64,000 bases of DNA from Pseudooceanicola sp. HF7 (GTDB lineage Bacteria > Pseudomonadota > Alphaproteobacteria > Rhodobacterales > Rhodobacteraceae), in assembly GCF_011806405.1 (NCBI RefSeq), contig NZ_JAATOW010000006.1, positions 62,001 to 126,000 of the forward strand. Direction: 5' to 3'. The notes beneath the pieces were generated by a model. The model was not told where the DNA came from. It saw only the letters and a program-made list of their open reading frames with translations, and did no database searches. Each line of letters opens with the position of its first letter. Within the stretch, counting starts at the first letter, position 1. Shown one piece after another: positions 1-8,206 of the stretch. The translations under genes were made by a program, and so were the position numbers.

Positions 1-60
1 GCTGAACAAGACCCGGGTCTGATCCGGGTCAGGGCCCTCTAAAAGGGCCTGAGAAAAGGG

Positions 61-94
61 AAACCCCGCGCCTGACCAGGGCGCGGGGTTTTTT
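61..94 (+). terminator. Rho-independent terminator of a gene upstream of the window
   Basis: A perfect stem pairs 61-72 with 80-91 (core AACCCCGCGCC / GGCGCGGGGTT) around a 7-nt loop. It runs into a T tract at 89-94. The orientation suits a plus-strand transcript whose gene lies left of the window. Positions 10-30 and 30-51 hold two smaller GC-rich hairpins just upstream; no coding frame is supported in 1-60. Confidence 0.85.
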
Positions 95-146
95 ATTTCA
101 GCGGTGTGTCCTGCTGTCTGCCGGGCGGGCAGATCAGAGGGGCAGA

Positions 147-956
147 TCAGAGCGCCAGTTCCGCCCAGAGCGGCACGTGGTCAGAGGGCTTGTCCCGTCC
201 GCGAATGCTGCTGTCGATGCCGCAGTCAGTGACCAGGTCGGCGCATTGCGGGCTCATCAGCATGTGGTCGATACGGATGCCGTCGTTCTTGTTCCAGGCG
301 CCCGCCTGGTAATCCCAGAAGGTGTAATGCCCCGGCGCCGCGTGCCGGGTGCGGAAGATCTCGGTAAAGCCCAGGTTCAGGATCCGGCGATAGGCGGCGC
401 GGCTCTCGGGGCGGAACAGCGCGTCATCGCGCCATTTGTCCGGGTTGGCGGCGTCTTCCTCCTGCGGGATGATGTTGTAATCCCCCAGCAGCACGCAGGG
501 CTCTTCCGTTGCCAGAAGCTCCGTCGCGCGGGCCTGCATCCGCTCCATCCAGCCCAGCTTGTAGGCATATTTCCCGCCCTCCACCGGGCGGCCTGCCGCG
601 TCCAGCTCCACCGGGTTGCCGTTGGGCAGGTAAAGCCCGCAGATGCGCAGCGCGGTGTGATCGCCCACCACCGTGGCTTCGATCCAGCGCGCCTGTTCGT
701 CGCCCTCGTCCCCGGGCAGGCCCCGCGTCACGTCCTCCAGCGGCAGCTTGGACAGGATCGCCACCCCGTTGAAGCTTTTCTGGCCGTGGGTTTCCACCTG
801 GTAGCCGCGATCCTCGAAAAGCTCGCGGGGGAAGTTCTCGTCCACGGACTTGATCTCCTGCAGCACGGCCACGTCGGGCTGTGCCTCGTCCAGCCAGTCG
901 CCCAGCGCGTTAACACGGGCCTTGATCCCGTTGATGTTGAACGTGGCGATTTTCAT
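147..956 (-). CDS. xth: Exodeoxyribonuclease III (AP endonuclease)
   Basis: This is a cytoplasmic base-excision-repair enzyme that cuts DNA 5' of abasic sites and has 3'-5' exonuclease activity. The 269-aa product has the full endonuclease/exonuclease/phosphatase fold: NINGIKAR near residue 7, the metal-binding LQEIK near 32-36, LYLPNGN near 108, LLGDYNI near 154 and the C-terminal DH pair in KPSDHVPL near 256. Length matches the family. The ATG at 956 is preceded by AGAAGGAG at good spacing and gives the family N-terminus MKIATFNING; an in-frame longer start at 1013 lacks these features. It is transcribed alone and leftward. Confidence 0.95.
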   Translation of the reverse strand: MKIATFNINGIKARVNALGDWLDEAQPDVAVLQEIKSVDENFPRELFEDRGYQVETHGQKSFNGVAILSKLPLEDVTRGLPGDEGDEQARWIEATVVGDHTALRICGLYLPNGNPVELDAAGRPVEGGKYAYKLGWMERMQARATELLATEEPCVLLGDYNIIPQEEDAANPDKWRDDALFRPESRAAYRRILNLGFTEIFRTRHAAPGHYTFWDYQAGAWNKNDGIRIDHMLMSPQCADLVTDCGIDSSIRGRDKPSDHVPLWAELAL

Positions 957-1510
957 GAAAGGGGCTCCTTCTGGCTGCTGTCCCCTGATGACAAGGCTGC
1001 GGGCCGGGCGCAAGCCGAACGACGTTTGCGCAGCGGGCCCTGGCGCCGGGGTTTTGCGCCGGGCAGGGGGGTGAAACCTGTGTCGCCGCAGACCGGAAAT
1101 CGGTCAGCACTGGGCGCTTGCGCGGTGGCTTTTGGGAGCGGAAGCGGGGAATTGCGGGGGAATCACCGGGGTGAACCTGCTGCTCTTCCGCGTCTGTCTG
1201 TCTCTGGTTGGCACCACTTTTGCGCGATGTGGCGCGACTGAGCGACAGGGGCGAAAAGCTGATTCGCATCACGCCTGGGGGTGCTTTTTCCCGATCGGCC
1301 CCGGTCCGGCCCGGATTTGGCGGTGAAACGGCTAAGTAGTTAAAATTTCAGCAACATTCCCTTCTGGAAATGGAAACAATTTGGTGTGCCGCGAAGCTCA
1401 TGTGGGTAAGTGCCATTGGCAAGCGCGCAGGAAATCCGGCGCTTGAAAAACTTTTCCAACCTGCAAGCCTTGAGGTGTCAGAACGACCCAACACAACCAG
1501 AAGGTGTGAC
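957..1510. other. Intergenic stretch between xth and the repeat-protein gene
   Basis: These 554 bases separate two divergent genes and must hold both promoters. I see no RNA gene and no convincing reading frame. A GC-rich imperfect hairpin lies near 1036-1066 in the xth leader. The right half (about 1320-1500) is much AT-richer than its surroundings, as expected for a promoter region of the repeat-protein gene. Confidence 0.5.
1317..1346 (+). promoter_or_regulatory. Possible sigma-70 promoter for the repeat-protein gene
   Basis: TTGGCG (1317-1322) and TAAAAT (1341-1346) are separated by 18 bases in the AT-rich part of the gap. This would give a leader of about 160 nt before the ATG at 1511. 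It is a pattern match only; other arrangements are possible. Confidence 0.3.
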
Positions 1511-2038
1511 ATGTCCGCTATCCGCAAACAGCTGAAAAATCAAGTGAAAACCGATTCCGCATGGCAGGACCTCCTGTCCGGTGAGGCCACCGGCATGATG
1601 TCTTCGGGCTCTGCGCCCAGCCTCTCCGGCGACCTGATGTCGGGCGATGCGATCGAGATGTTCTCTTCCGGCTCCGCCCCGCAAAGCGCGGACGTCATGG
1701 CCGGCGACCTGGTGCAGGCCTTCTCCTCCGGTTCCGCCCCGGTGACCTCCGCAGCCATCGCCGGCGACGCGGTCGAAGCCTTCTCCTCCGGCTCCGCCCC
1801 GGTGACCTCCGCAGCCGTCTCCGGCGACGCGGTCGAGGCTTTCTCTTCCGGCTCCGCCCCGGTGACCTCCGCAGCCGTCTCCGGCGATGCGGTCGAAGCC
1901 TTCTCTTCTGGTTCCGCTCCGGTCACCTCCGCAGCCGTCTCGGGCGACGCGGTCGAAGCCTTCTCTTCCGGTTCCGCTCCGGTGACCTCCGCAGCCGCTG
2001 GCGGTGACATCACCGGCGCCTTCTCCTCCGGCAGCTGA
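1511..2038 (+). CDS. Small protein of eight 20-residue repeats, unknown function
   Basis: I do not recognise a characterised family. The 175-aa product has a basic 20-residue N-terminus (MSAIRKQLKN, then QVKTDSAWQD) followed by eight units of exactly 20 residues, the last one cut short after 15. The core of a unit is GDAVEAFSSGSAP. Units 5-7 are identical in protein. There is no cysteine, signal peptide or membrane segment; the repeats are acidic and rich in Ser, Gly and Ala. The ATG at 1511 follows AGAAGG with correct spacing; a longer in-frame start at 1370 would add unlike sequence without a good ribosome site. The next gene starts 131 nt downstream on the same strand, and a transporter follows. 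A short leader plus identical tandem units resembles multi-core peptide precursors, but a structural or secreted repeat protein is equally possible. Confidence 0.85.
   Translation: MSAIRKQLKNQVKTDSAWQDLLSGEATGMMSSGSAPSLSGDLMSGDAIEMFSSGSAPQSADVMAGDLVQAFSSGSAPVTSAAIAGDAVEAFSSGSAPVTSAAVSGDAVEAFSSGSAPVTSAAVSGDAVEAFSSGSAPVTSAAVSGDAVEAFSSGSAPVTSAAAGGDITGAFSSGS
1571..2035 (+). repeat. In-frame 60-bp tandem repeats, 7.75 copies
   Basis: Unit boundaries fall at 1571, 1631, 1691, 1751, 1811, 1871, 1931 and 1991, each coding 20 residues. The first three units are diverged, units 4-7 are nearly identical in protein, and the last is degenerate and truncated. Units 5, 6 and 7 differ from each other at 4 to 7 third-codon positions, all synonymous. 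The array is coding, not CRISPR. Confidence 0.95.
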
Positions 2039-2168
2039 GCCGACCTTCCTGACAGTCCTGGGCGCGGGGATCCCCCGCGCCTGCAACCCGGTCCCCGGCG
2101 CGCGGCTGCGCGCGCCGGTCCCATTTCCGCGTCTTCCGCCTGCCAGAAAGACCCAAAGGAGCGGCCCC

Positions 2169-3347
2169 ATGTCCTATCTCCCCTCCAACGTGATCGCCTT
2201 CCCCCAGAGCAGCCTGCACAAGCCGCGCCAGGCCGACCGGCCCACCCGCTGCGCCGCGCTGATCGACGCCTTTGCGCACCAGCGCCGGGCAGAGGGGGAC
2301 GTCTTCTGGCTGAAAGAGAACGCGGAACTTCTCAACATCCTGCAATGCACCGGCCAGACCCTGCCCGAGGGCGCCCTGGCCCCGCATGACGCCCTTTACG
2401 ATCGCATCGCCGACCGCCTGTCCTTCTTCCCTCAATACTACCGCTTCTTCCTGTCCCTCTGCCTGGACCTGGAAGACCTTGGCATGGGCGGTGACACGGG
2501 CGCGGAACTGGTCCAGCGGGCCGCCGAACAGGGCTTGGCAGAGGCAGAGCTTTCGGATCTGCAGCGGGCCGAGGCGCGCCGCCTGATGCTGCGCCGGGGC
2601 GTCGATCCCATCGCCGACAGCGACGGGCTGACCGACCGCCTGATCGCCTTCGCCTCGCGCTCCGCGACCTTCGCGGTGCCGAACAAGAAGGCTGCCTATG
2701 AATTGACCCATATCTGCTTCTACCTCAGCGAATACGGCAGCCGAAATCCGCGATTCCCGCTAGGCGTGCAGAAAAGTCTTAATTTTGCGGGAACGCTCGC
2801 CTACCTTGACCGCAACGCCGATCTCCTGGCCGAGGTCTGCGTGGCCCTGCGCCATTGCGGCCTGACCCCGGCACCCACCTGGGAGGACTGGCTGGCCCAG
2901 GAAACCGATGGTTTCGCCCTTGAAGGGGCAGGGCAGCAAGCGGCCGGATCGGGTGGAAGTCATTGGAATGGGGGACATTTCATGGGGCAGGACGGGTATC
3001 ACGACTATCTTGTCAGCAATTGGGCGCTCGCCCTGGCTGATGGCGATCCCTTTGGCCATGACGTGCCTGACGGCATGGTCCGCTTCACCCCGCCGCAAAG
3101 AGAATCGGGCCCGCTGCTGGCCATGTCGCGCCTGCTGATGGCCGATGACCGCCGCTCCGCCGACTGGGAGGTCATGCGCAGCCCCATCGCAGAGGCGCTC
3201 CATGACGGCGCGCCCGAAGACCTGGATCACCTGGCCCGGGCCGAGGAGGCCTGCGCGGATTTCCCGGCCTTCTTCGAAAGCTTCGCCCGTGCCAATCCGC
3301 GCCCCGGGGCGGCCCAGGTCACGGGCCCGCGCGCGGTGCCGGTCTGA
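2169..3347 (+). CDS. Conserved-looking protein of unknown function (392 aa)
   Basis: No function is recognised. The product looks soluble and mostly helical, with no signal peptide or membrane segment. Notable blocks are FWLKENAELLNIL near 45-60, FFPQYYRFFLSL near 90, SDLQRAEARRLM near 130 and ELTHICFYLSEYG near 180-192; the E-L-T-H-x-x-F-Y pattern looks like a functional motif. The region near 260-285 is Gly/Ser/His-rich and probably a linker. I recall Rhodobacteraceae proteins of this type annotated only as a domain of unknown function, but cannot verify this. The ATG at 2169 follows AAGGAG at good spacing. The stop TGA overlaps the ATG of the transporter by one base (TGATG at 3345-3349), so the two are translationally coupled, and the repeat protein lies just upstream. 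It could be a modification or handling partner of the repeat protein. Confidence 0.8.
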   Translation: MSYLPSNVIAFPQSSLHKPRQADRPTRCAALIDAFAHQRRAEGDVFWLKENAELLNILQCTGQTLPEGALAPHDALYDRIADRLSFFPQYYRFFLSLCLDLEDLGMGGDTGAELVQRAAEQGLAEAELSDLQRAEARRLMLRRGVDPIADSDGLTDRLIAFASRSATFAVPNKKAAYELTHICFYLSEYGSRNPRFPLGVQKSLNFAGTLAYLDRNADLLAEVCVALRHCGLTPAPTWEDWLAQETDGFALEGAGQQAAGSGGSHWNGGHFMGQDGYHDYLVSNWALALADGDPFGHDVPDGMVRFTPPQRESGPLLAMSRLLMADDRRSADWEVMRSPIAEALHDGAPEDLDHLARAEEACADFPAFFESFARANPRPGAAQVTGPRAVPV

Positions 3348-4285
3348 TGGCCCGCCTGGCGCCGGCCACGTTTCTCGGCACCTTCCTGGTCCTGTTCTAC
3401 ACCGCCCTGATCTCGGGCGCGGATGCGATCACCAAATTCATCGCCGGCGCCTTTGCCGCGCCCCAGCTCTACGCGATTTCCGGCGGGCTGGTGGCGCTGT
3501 TCTGCGTGGGCAGTGCACTGGCCTCGGGCGAACGGCCCACCCGCGCGCTGCGCACCACGAAGCCGCTGGCCATGGCGCTGCGCAGCGGGGCCACGCTGCT
3601 GGCGTCCACCTGCTATTTCTACGCCTTCCGCGATCTGCCCCTGGCAGAGGTCTTCATCTTCATCGGCCTGATGCCGATCTTCGCCGCGCTGATGTCCGGC
3701 CCCATCCTGGGCGAGCGGATCTCCATCGCGGTCTGGATCGCCCTGGGCACCGGGGTGCTGGGCATGCTCTGCCTCTTCCCCGAAGGGGTGGCGCAGGTGA
3801 AGCCTGGCCATCTGACGGCGGCGCTGGCCTGTCTGTCGGGCACCTTCTCCATGGTCATGGCGCGCTATATCGGCCGGCATGAGACCAATGCGCTGGCGCA
3901 AGTCTTTTATCCCAACGTGACGATCATGCTGGTGATGGGGCTGGCGCTGCCCTTCGTCTGGCGCCCCATGGGGCTGGCGGACCTGGGCTTCGTGCTGGGC
4001 TATGCGGCGCTGCTGTTCGGGGCTCGCTGGGTCTCTGTCGTGGCGCTGCGCAACCTGGCGGCCTATGTGGTCACGGCGCTGATGAACCTGCAATTCGTCT
4101 GGATGACACTGCTGGGCGCGCTCTTCTTCGGGGAATTCCCCACCGCCAATATCTTCCTTGGCTCGGCCATCGTGATCGGATCGGGGCTGTTCCTGATCTG
4201 GGACCAGGTCACCCAGGAACGCCGCGCCGTGATCCGCGCGGCCCGCCCGGTGGCAGAGCCCCTGGTGGTCACGCCGGCGGAATAA
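3347..4285 (+). CDS. EamA/DMT-superfamily membrane transporter
   Basis: The 312-aa product is an inner-membrane protein with about ten hydrophobic segments arranged as two EamA-type halves, the usual length and layout of drug/metabolite exporters. Residues after 285 form a short hydrophilic tail. Family members usually export amino acids, nucleosides or other small metabolites; the substrate here cannot be read from sequence. The start overlaps the stop of the preceding gene of unknown function by one base, so expression is coupled, which suggests it moves a product linked to that gene or to the repeat protein further upstream. Confidence 0.88.
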   Translation: MARLAPATFLGTFLVLFYTALISGADAITKFIAGAFAAPQLYAISGGLVALFCVGSALASGERPTRALRTTKPLAMALRSGATLLASTCYFYAFRDLPLAEVFIFIGLMPIFAALMSGPILGERISIAVWIALGTGVLGMLCLFPEGVAQVKPGHLTAALACLSGTFSMVMARYIGRHETNALAQVFYPNVTIMLVMGLALPFVWRPMGLADLGFVLGYAALLFGARWVSVVALRNLAAYVVTALMNLQFVWMTLLGALFFGEFPTANIFLGSAIVIGSGLFLIWDQVTQERRAVIRAARPVAEPLVVTPAE

Positions 4286-4298
4286 CCCCGCGCACAGG

Positions 4299-4332
4299 AA
4301 AACGGGCCGCCCCCGTCCTGGGGGCAGCCCGT
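4299..4332 (-). terminator. Terminator hairpin between convergent genes
   Basis: ACGGGC (4302-4307) pairs with GCCCGT (4327-4332) and GCCCCC (4309-4314) with GGGGGC (4320-4325), with one C-A mismatch. The A run at 4299-4302 becomes TTTT after the stem on the minus strand, so it best serves erpA; it may also stop the plus-strand cassette. Confidence 0.6.
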
Positions 4333-4379
4333 CTGAAGCTTGGCGAGGTGGCGCAGGCCCGAAACCCGCGCAAAGGACC

Positions 4380-4697
4380 TTACATCGAGAAGGAGGTGCC
4401 GCAGCCGCAGGAGGACGTGGCATTGGGGTTCTCGATCACGAAGCGCGCGCCGATCAGCTCTTCTGTGAAGTCGATCGTGGCCCCGGCCAGGAAGGGCAGG
4501 GAGGTGGCGTCCACCACGACCTTCTGGCCCTTGCCTTCAAGAACCAGGTCATCCTCGGCAATTTCGTCCAGTTTGATTTCATATTGGAAGCCCGAGCAGC
4601 CGCCACCTTCCACGGCCACGCGAAGGGCCTGACCCTCCGCGCCGATCTCGGCAAGGCGGTCGAATGCACGGTCTGTGACTTTGGGCGGCAGGTTCAT
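4380..4697 (-). CDS. erpA: Iron-sulfur cluster insertion protein, A-type carrier
   Basis: This is an A-type Fe-S carrier that delivers clusters to apoproteins. The 105-aa product is of standard length and carries the three invariant cysteines: C34 in GGGCSGFQY and C97 and C99 in the terminal SSCGCGTSFSM. The start at 4697 gives MNLPPKVTDRA, typical of the ErpA/HesB branch. It is divergent from dgt with only about 90 bp between the starts, a common neighbourhood in Rhodobacterales. ErpA rather than IscA is favoured because no isc/suf genes are nearby, but the exact paralogue is inferred. Confidence 0.9.
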   Translation of the reverse strand: MNLPPKVTDRAFDRLAEIGAEGQALRVAVEGGGCSGFQYEIKLDEIAEDDLVLEGKGQKVVVDATSLPFLAGATIDFTEELIGARFVIENPNATSSCGCGTSFSM

Positions 4698-4787
4698 ATC
4701 TGGATTCCTTTGACATTTTGCATGTCCTGTCCCGCCAATATAAGGAGGATGGCAAAAGGCGACAAGAAGCCCAGGGACAAAGCCATA

Positions 4788-5999
4788 ATGACCGCAGTCT
4801 ATGCCTCCGATCCAGCCGCCTCTCGTGGGCGGCTCTACCAGGAGCCGCTCAGCTCCTTCCGGTCGCCGTTCCAGCGGGACCGGGACCGGATCATCCATGC
4901 CTCGGCCTTCCGCCGGCTCAAGCACAAGACGCAGGTCTTCATCGAGCACGAAGGCGATTACTTCCGCACCCGTCTGACCCATTCGATCGAGGTCGGTCAG
5001 GTGGCACGCACCATGTCCGGGGCTCTTGGGCTGGACCAGGAACTGACCGAAGCCGTGGCCCTGGCCCATGACCTGGGCCACCCGCCCTTCGGCCATACCG
5101 GCGAAGACGCGCTGCATGAGCTGATGGCGCCCTATGGCGGCTTTGACCACAACGCCCAGGCCATCCGCATCGTCACCAACCTGGAACGCACCTACGCCGA
5201 ATGGGACGGGCTGAACCTGACCTGGGAAACCCTGGAAGGGATCGCCAAGCACAATGGGCCGGTGACGGGCCGCATCCCCCATGCGCTGGCCGCCTATAAC
5301 AAGCTGCATGACCTGGAGCTGTCCACCCATGCCAGTACGGAGGCCCAGGTGGCGGCGCTGTCCGATGACATCGCCTACAACAACCACGACCTGCACGACG
5401 GGCTGCGCGCCGAGCTCTTCTCGACCGAGGAACTGGCGGAGCTGCCGATCCTGCACGACTGCTTTGCAGAGGTGGACCGGCTTTACCCCGGCCTCAACCT
5501 CTACCGGCGCCGGCACGAGGCGCTGCGCCGCTTCTTCGGCGTGCTGGTGGAGGACGTGATCCGCGTCAGCCGCGCCAACCTGGCAGAGATCGACCCGCAA
5601 AGCGTCACCGATGTGCGCCATGCCGGGCGGATGATGGTGCAGTTCACGCCGACGCTCTGGGAGGACCTGACGGTCATCCGCAAGTTCCTGTTCCACCGCA
5701 TGTACCGCGCCCCCGAGGTGGTGGAGATGCGCAAGAAGGTGACCCGGATCATCCACGAGCTCTTCCCGCTGTTCATGGAAGAACCCGAGCTGCTGCCCAA
5801 GCAGTGGCGCAAGGACGTGGAGGACATCACAGGGGACGAGATCGCCCTGGCGCGGATCGTCTGCGATTATATCTCGGGCATGACGGACCGTTTCGCCATC
5901 GTGGAACATGCCCGGCTGACCGGGCAGGATCCCGAACCGGGGCTGCGCGCCTCGGGCCCCGGGCATATCCGCTATGCCGACCGGGTGGTCGAGGAGTGA
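4788..5999 (+). CDS. dgt: Deoxyguanosinetriphosphate triphosphohydrolase-like protein
   Basis: This HD-domain dNTPase releases triphosphate from dNTPs and helps balance nucleotide pools. The 403-aa product shows the metal-binding HD motifs: FRRLKHKTQVF near 40, RLTHSIEVGQVAR near 60, AHDLGHPPFGHTGE near 95-108 and SDDIAYNNHD near 200. I chose the ATG at 4788 because it yields MTAVYASDPAASRGRL, the usual beginning of the family. An upstream in-frame ATG at 4749 has a strong AAGGAGG directly abutting it with no spacer, which is too close for initiation. It is upstream of argS, separated by a 387-nt leader. Confidence 0.92.
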   Translation: MTAVYASDPAASRGRLYQEPLSSFRSPFQRDRDRIIHASAFRRLKHKTQVFIEHEGDYFRTRLTHSIEVGQVARTMSGALGLDQELTEAVALAHDLGHPPFGHTGEDALHELMAPYGGFDHNAQAIRIVTNLERTYAEWDGLNLTWETLEGIAKHNGPVTGRIPHALAAYNKLHDLELSTHASTEAQVAALSDDIAYNNHDLHDGLRAELFSTEELAELPILHDCFAEVDRLYPGLNLYRRRHEALRRFFGVLVEDVIRVSRANLAEIDPQSVTDVRHAGRMMVQFTPTLWEDLTVIRKFLFHRMYRAPEVVEMRKKVTRIIHELFPLFMEEPELLPKQWRKDVEDITGDEIALARIVCDYISGMTDRFAIVEHARLTGQDPEPGLRASGPGHIRYADRVVEE

Positions 6000-6128
6000 G
6001 ACCGGCAGGGGGAGGGGCCAGCCCCTCTTGAGCCCGTGCCGGGCCCAATTCACCCCGGAGGTTACCCGCAAGAAGAAGGGGCAAGGGGTGCCCGGGCCTT
6101 TCGGGCAGGTCGGGGCGGCGTGCGCCGC

Positions 6129-6228
6129 GTTAACCCCGGCGGGATGCCGACACAGGCACCGACGTGATACCGACGTATTACCGACGCGATACAGACATGG
6201 GGCCGGCGGGCGATTCGCGCTTGTTAAC
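6129..6228 (+). repeat. About 100-bp element with 11-bp tandem units, copy 1 (argS leader)
   Basis: The element runs from one GTTAAC (6129-6134, in GTTAACCCCGG) to another (6223-6228). Its centre is a tandem of 11-bp units: CCGACGTGATA (6159-6169), CCGACGTATTA (6170-6180) and CCGACGCGATA (6181-6191), preceded by a looser unit (CCGACACAGGCA, 6147-6158) and followed by CAGAC. A second copy with the same ends, order and orientation lies at 44342-44439 before alaS. It occupies the middle of the 387-nt gap 6000-6386, which has no gene. Function unknown; a regulator binding array or leader-RNA element are options. Confidence 0.85.
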
Positions 6229-6333
6229 AAGGGGACTGCGCGGATGGAGCGGAGGGTGACCTCAGTGACGCGCACCGAGGGGGGGCGCACGCAGCGGTTA
6301 CCCTTTGGTATGCGGCGCCAGGTGGCTCTTCCA

Positions 6334-6361
6334 TTGACCTTCGGCACGGGGCTGTTAAACC
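6334..6361 (+). promoter_or_regulatory. Possible argS promoter
   Basis: TTGACC (6334-6339) and TAAACC (6356-6361) are 16 bases apart, about 25 nt before the argS start. The -35 is good, the -10 is poor. If used, it would place the 100-bp element upstream of the transcript rather than in the leader RNA. Confidence 0.35.
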
Positions 6362-6386
6362 GCGCCGGTATCGTCAGGAAAGCGCC

Positions 6387-8129
6387 ATGAACCTCTTTAC
6401 AGATATCCGCAGCCTCGTCCTTGAGAGCCTCACCGCCCTGCAAGCCAAGGGTGACCTTCCCGAAGGCCTTTCCTTCGACAATGTCACCGTGGAGCCGCCG
6501 CGCGATGCCCTGCATGGCGACATGGCCACCAATGCGGCGATGGTGCTGGCCAAGCCGGCGAAGATGAAGCCCCGCGACATCGCGGAGGCGCTTGCCGCGC
6601 TGCTGATCGCCGATCCGCGCATCACCAGTGCCGACGTGGCGGGCCCGGGCTTTCTGAACCTGCGGCTGTCCACTGACAGCTGGGCGGAGATCGTTGTTGC
6701 CGCCCTGCAGCAGGGCACCGCTTACGGGCGCTCCGACATGGGGCAGGGGGCAAAGGTAAACGTCGAATATGTTTCGGCAAATCCCACCGGGCCGTTGCAT
6801 GTGGGCCACACCCGCGGCGCGGTTTTCGGCGATGCCCTGGCGACGCTGCTGGATTATTCCGGCCATGAGGTCACGCGGGAATATTACATCAACGATGGCG
6901 GTGCCCAGGTCGATGTCCTGGCGCGCTCGGTCTACCTGCGCTACCTCGAGGCCTTCGGGCGCGAGGTCGAATTTGCCGAGGGCACCTATCCCGGGGAATA
7001 CCTGATCGAGGCCGGCGAGACGCTGAAGGCCAAGGTGGGCGACGCCTATGTCGACCAGCCCGAAGAGGTCTGGCTGGACGAGGTGCGCAGCTTTGCCACC
7101 GAGGCCATGATGGAGCTGATCCGCGCCGACCTGAAGCTGCTCAACGTCGAGATGGATGTCTTCTTCTCTGAAAAGAGCCTCTATGGCACCGGCCTGATCG
7201 AGACGGCCATCGACCGGCTGAAATCCGAAGGGCTGATCTATCGCGGCGTGCTGGAACCGCCCAAGGGCAAGAAGCCGGAGGACTGGGAGCCCCGCGAACA
7301 GACGCTGTTCAAATCGACCGAACACGGCGATGACGTGGACCGCCCGATCATGAAATCGGACGGTGCCTGGACCTATTTCGCTCCGGACATCGCCTATCAT
7401 TATGATAAGGTTTCCAGGGGCTTCGACCAGCTTATTGATGTCTTCGGCGCCGATCACGGCGGCTACGTCAAGCGCATGAAGGCGGCGGTTTCGGCGCTGT
7501 CGAACGCCTCTGTCCCGCTCGATATCAAGCTCTGCCAGCTGGTGAAGCTTTACAAGAACGGTGAGCCCTTCAAGATGTCCAAGCGGGCGGGCACCTTCAT
7601 CATGCTGCGCGACGTGGTCGAGCAGGTGGGCCCCGATGTGACCCGCTTCGTGATGCTGACCCGCAAGAACGACGCGCCGCTCGATTTCGATTTCGACAAG
7701 GTGCTTGAACAGAGCCGGGACAACCCCGTCTTCTACGTTCAGTATGCCCATGCGCGGATCTGCTCTGCCCTGCGGAAAGCCGCCGAGGCGGGGATCGCCT
7801 GTGACGATGCCGCCCTGGCCGCAGCCCCCCTGGATGTCACCCATGAGAACGAGATCGCGGTTGCCAAGAAGCTGGCCGAATGGCCCCGCCTGGTAGAGAT
7901 CGCGGCCCGCACACATGAGCCCCATCGCGTTGCGTTTTACCTGTACGAGCTGGCCTCGGATCTTCATGCGCTCTACAATCGGGGCAACGAGGAAACCCAG
8001 CTGCGCTTCGTCCAGGAAGACAACCCTGTGGCAAGTCAGTCAAAACTCGCTCTTGCGCGTGCCGTGGCCGTTGTCATTTCGGCCGGATTGGGTATCCTTG
8101 GAGTCACCCCGGCAGAAGAAATGCGCTGA
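6387..8129 (+). CDS. argS: Arginyl-tRNA synthetase
   Basis: This class I synthetase charges tRNA-Arg in the cytoplasm. The 580-aa product has the N-terminal Arg-tRNA-synthetase additional domain (residues 1-90), the HIGH motif as HVGH near 138, the KMSK signature as FKMSKRAG near 394-400 and a C-terminal anticodon-binding DALR-type domain from about 460. The length fits. The ATG at 6387 follows AGGAAAG. It begins the conserved Rhodobacterales run argS - SPOR protein - nagZ - scpA - scpB, all on the plus strand with short gaps or overlaps. Confidence 0.97.
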   Translation: MNLFTDIRSLVLESLTALQAKGDLPEGLSFDNVTVEPPRDALHGDMATNAAMVLAKPAKMKPRDIAEALAALLIADPRITSADVAGPGFLNLRLSTDSWAEIVVAALQQGTAYGRSDMGQGAKVNVEYVSANPTGPLHVGHTRGAVFGDALATLLDYSGHEVTREYYINDGGAQVDVLARSVYLRYLEAFGREVEFAEGTYPGEYLIEAGETLKAKVGDAYVDQPEEVWLDEVRSFATEAMMELIRADLKLLNVEMDVFFSEKSLYGTGLIETAIDRLKSEGLIYRGVLEPPKGKKPEDWEPREQTLFKSTEHGDDVDRPIMKSDGAWTYFAPDIAYHYDKVSRGFDQLIDVFGADHGGYVKRMKAAVSALSNASVPLDIKLCQLVKLYKNGEPFKMSKRAGTFIMLRDVVEQVGPDVTRFVMLTRKNDAPLDFDFDKVLEQSRDNPVFYVQYAHARICSALRKAAEAGIACDDAALAAAPLDVTHENEIAVAKKLAEWPRLVEIAARTHEPHRVAFYLYELASDLHALYNRGNEETQLRFVQEDNPVASQSKLALARAVAVVISAGLGILGVTPAEEMR

Positions 8130-8206
8130 CGCAGCAGCCGGGGCGAGCAGTTCGCGAAAACCGGAATACGGATCGGGCCGTCAGAGCCCCGGCAGGCAGA
8201 GGCGTT

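Noticed and set aside
910-1272. A 120-codon minus-strand frame upstream of xth
   Set aside because: It overlaps the start of xth in another frame and has biased, low-complexity content; no ribosome site or family resemblance.
1571-2035. Regular 60-bp repeats as a possible CRISPR array
   Set aside because: The units are contiguous, in frame and without spacers; substitutions are synonymous, so they are coding repeats.
4380-7967. A very long open frame (over 1,100 codons) on the minus strand across argS and dgt
   Set aside because: It is the antisense of well-supported genes; only its last 105 codons (erpA) are real. Long antisense frames are expected at this GC content.
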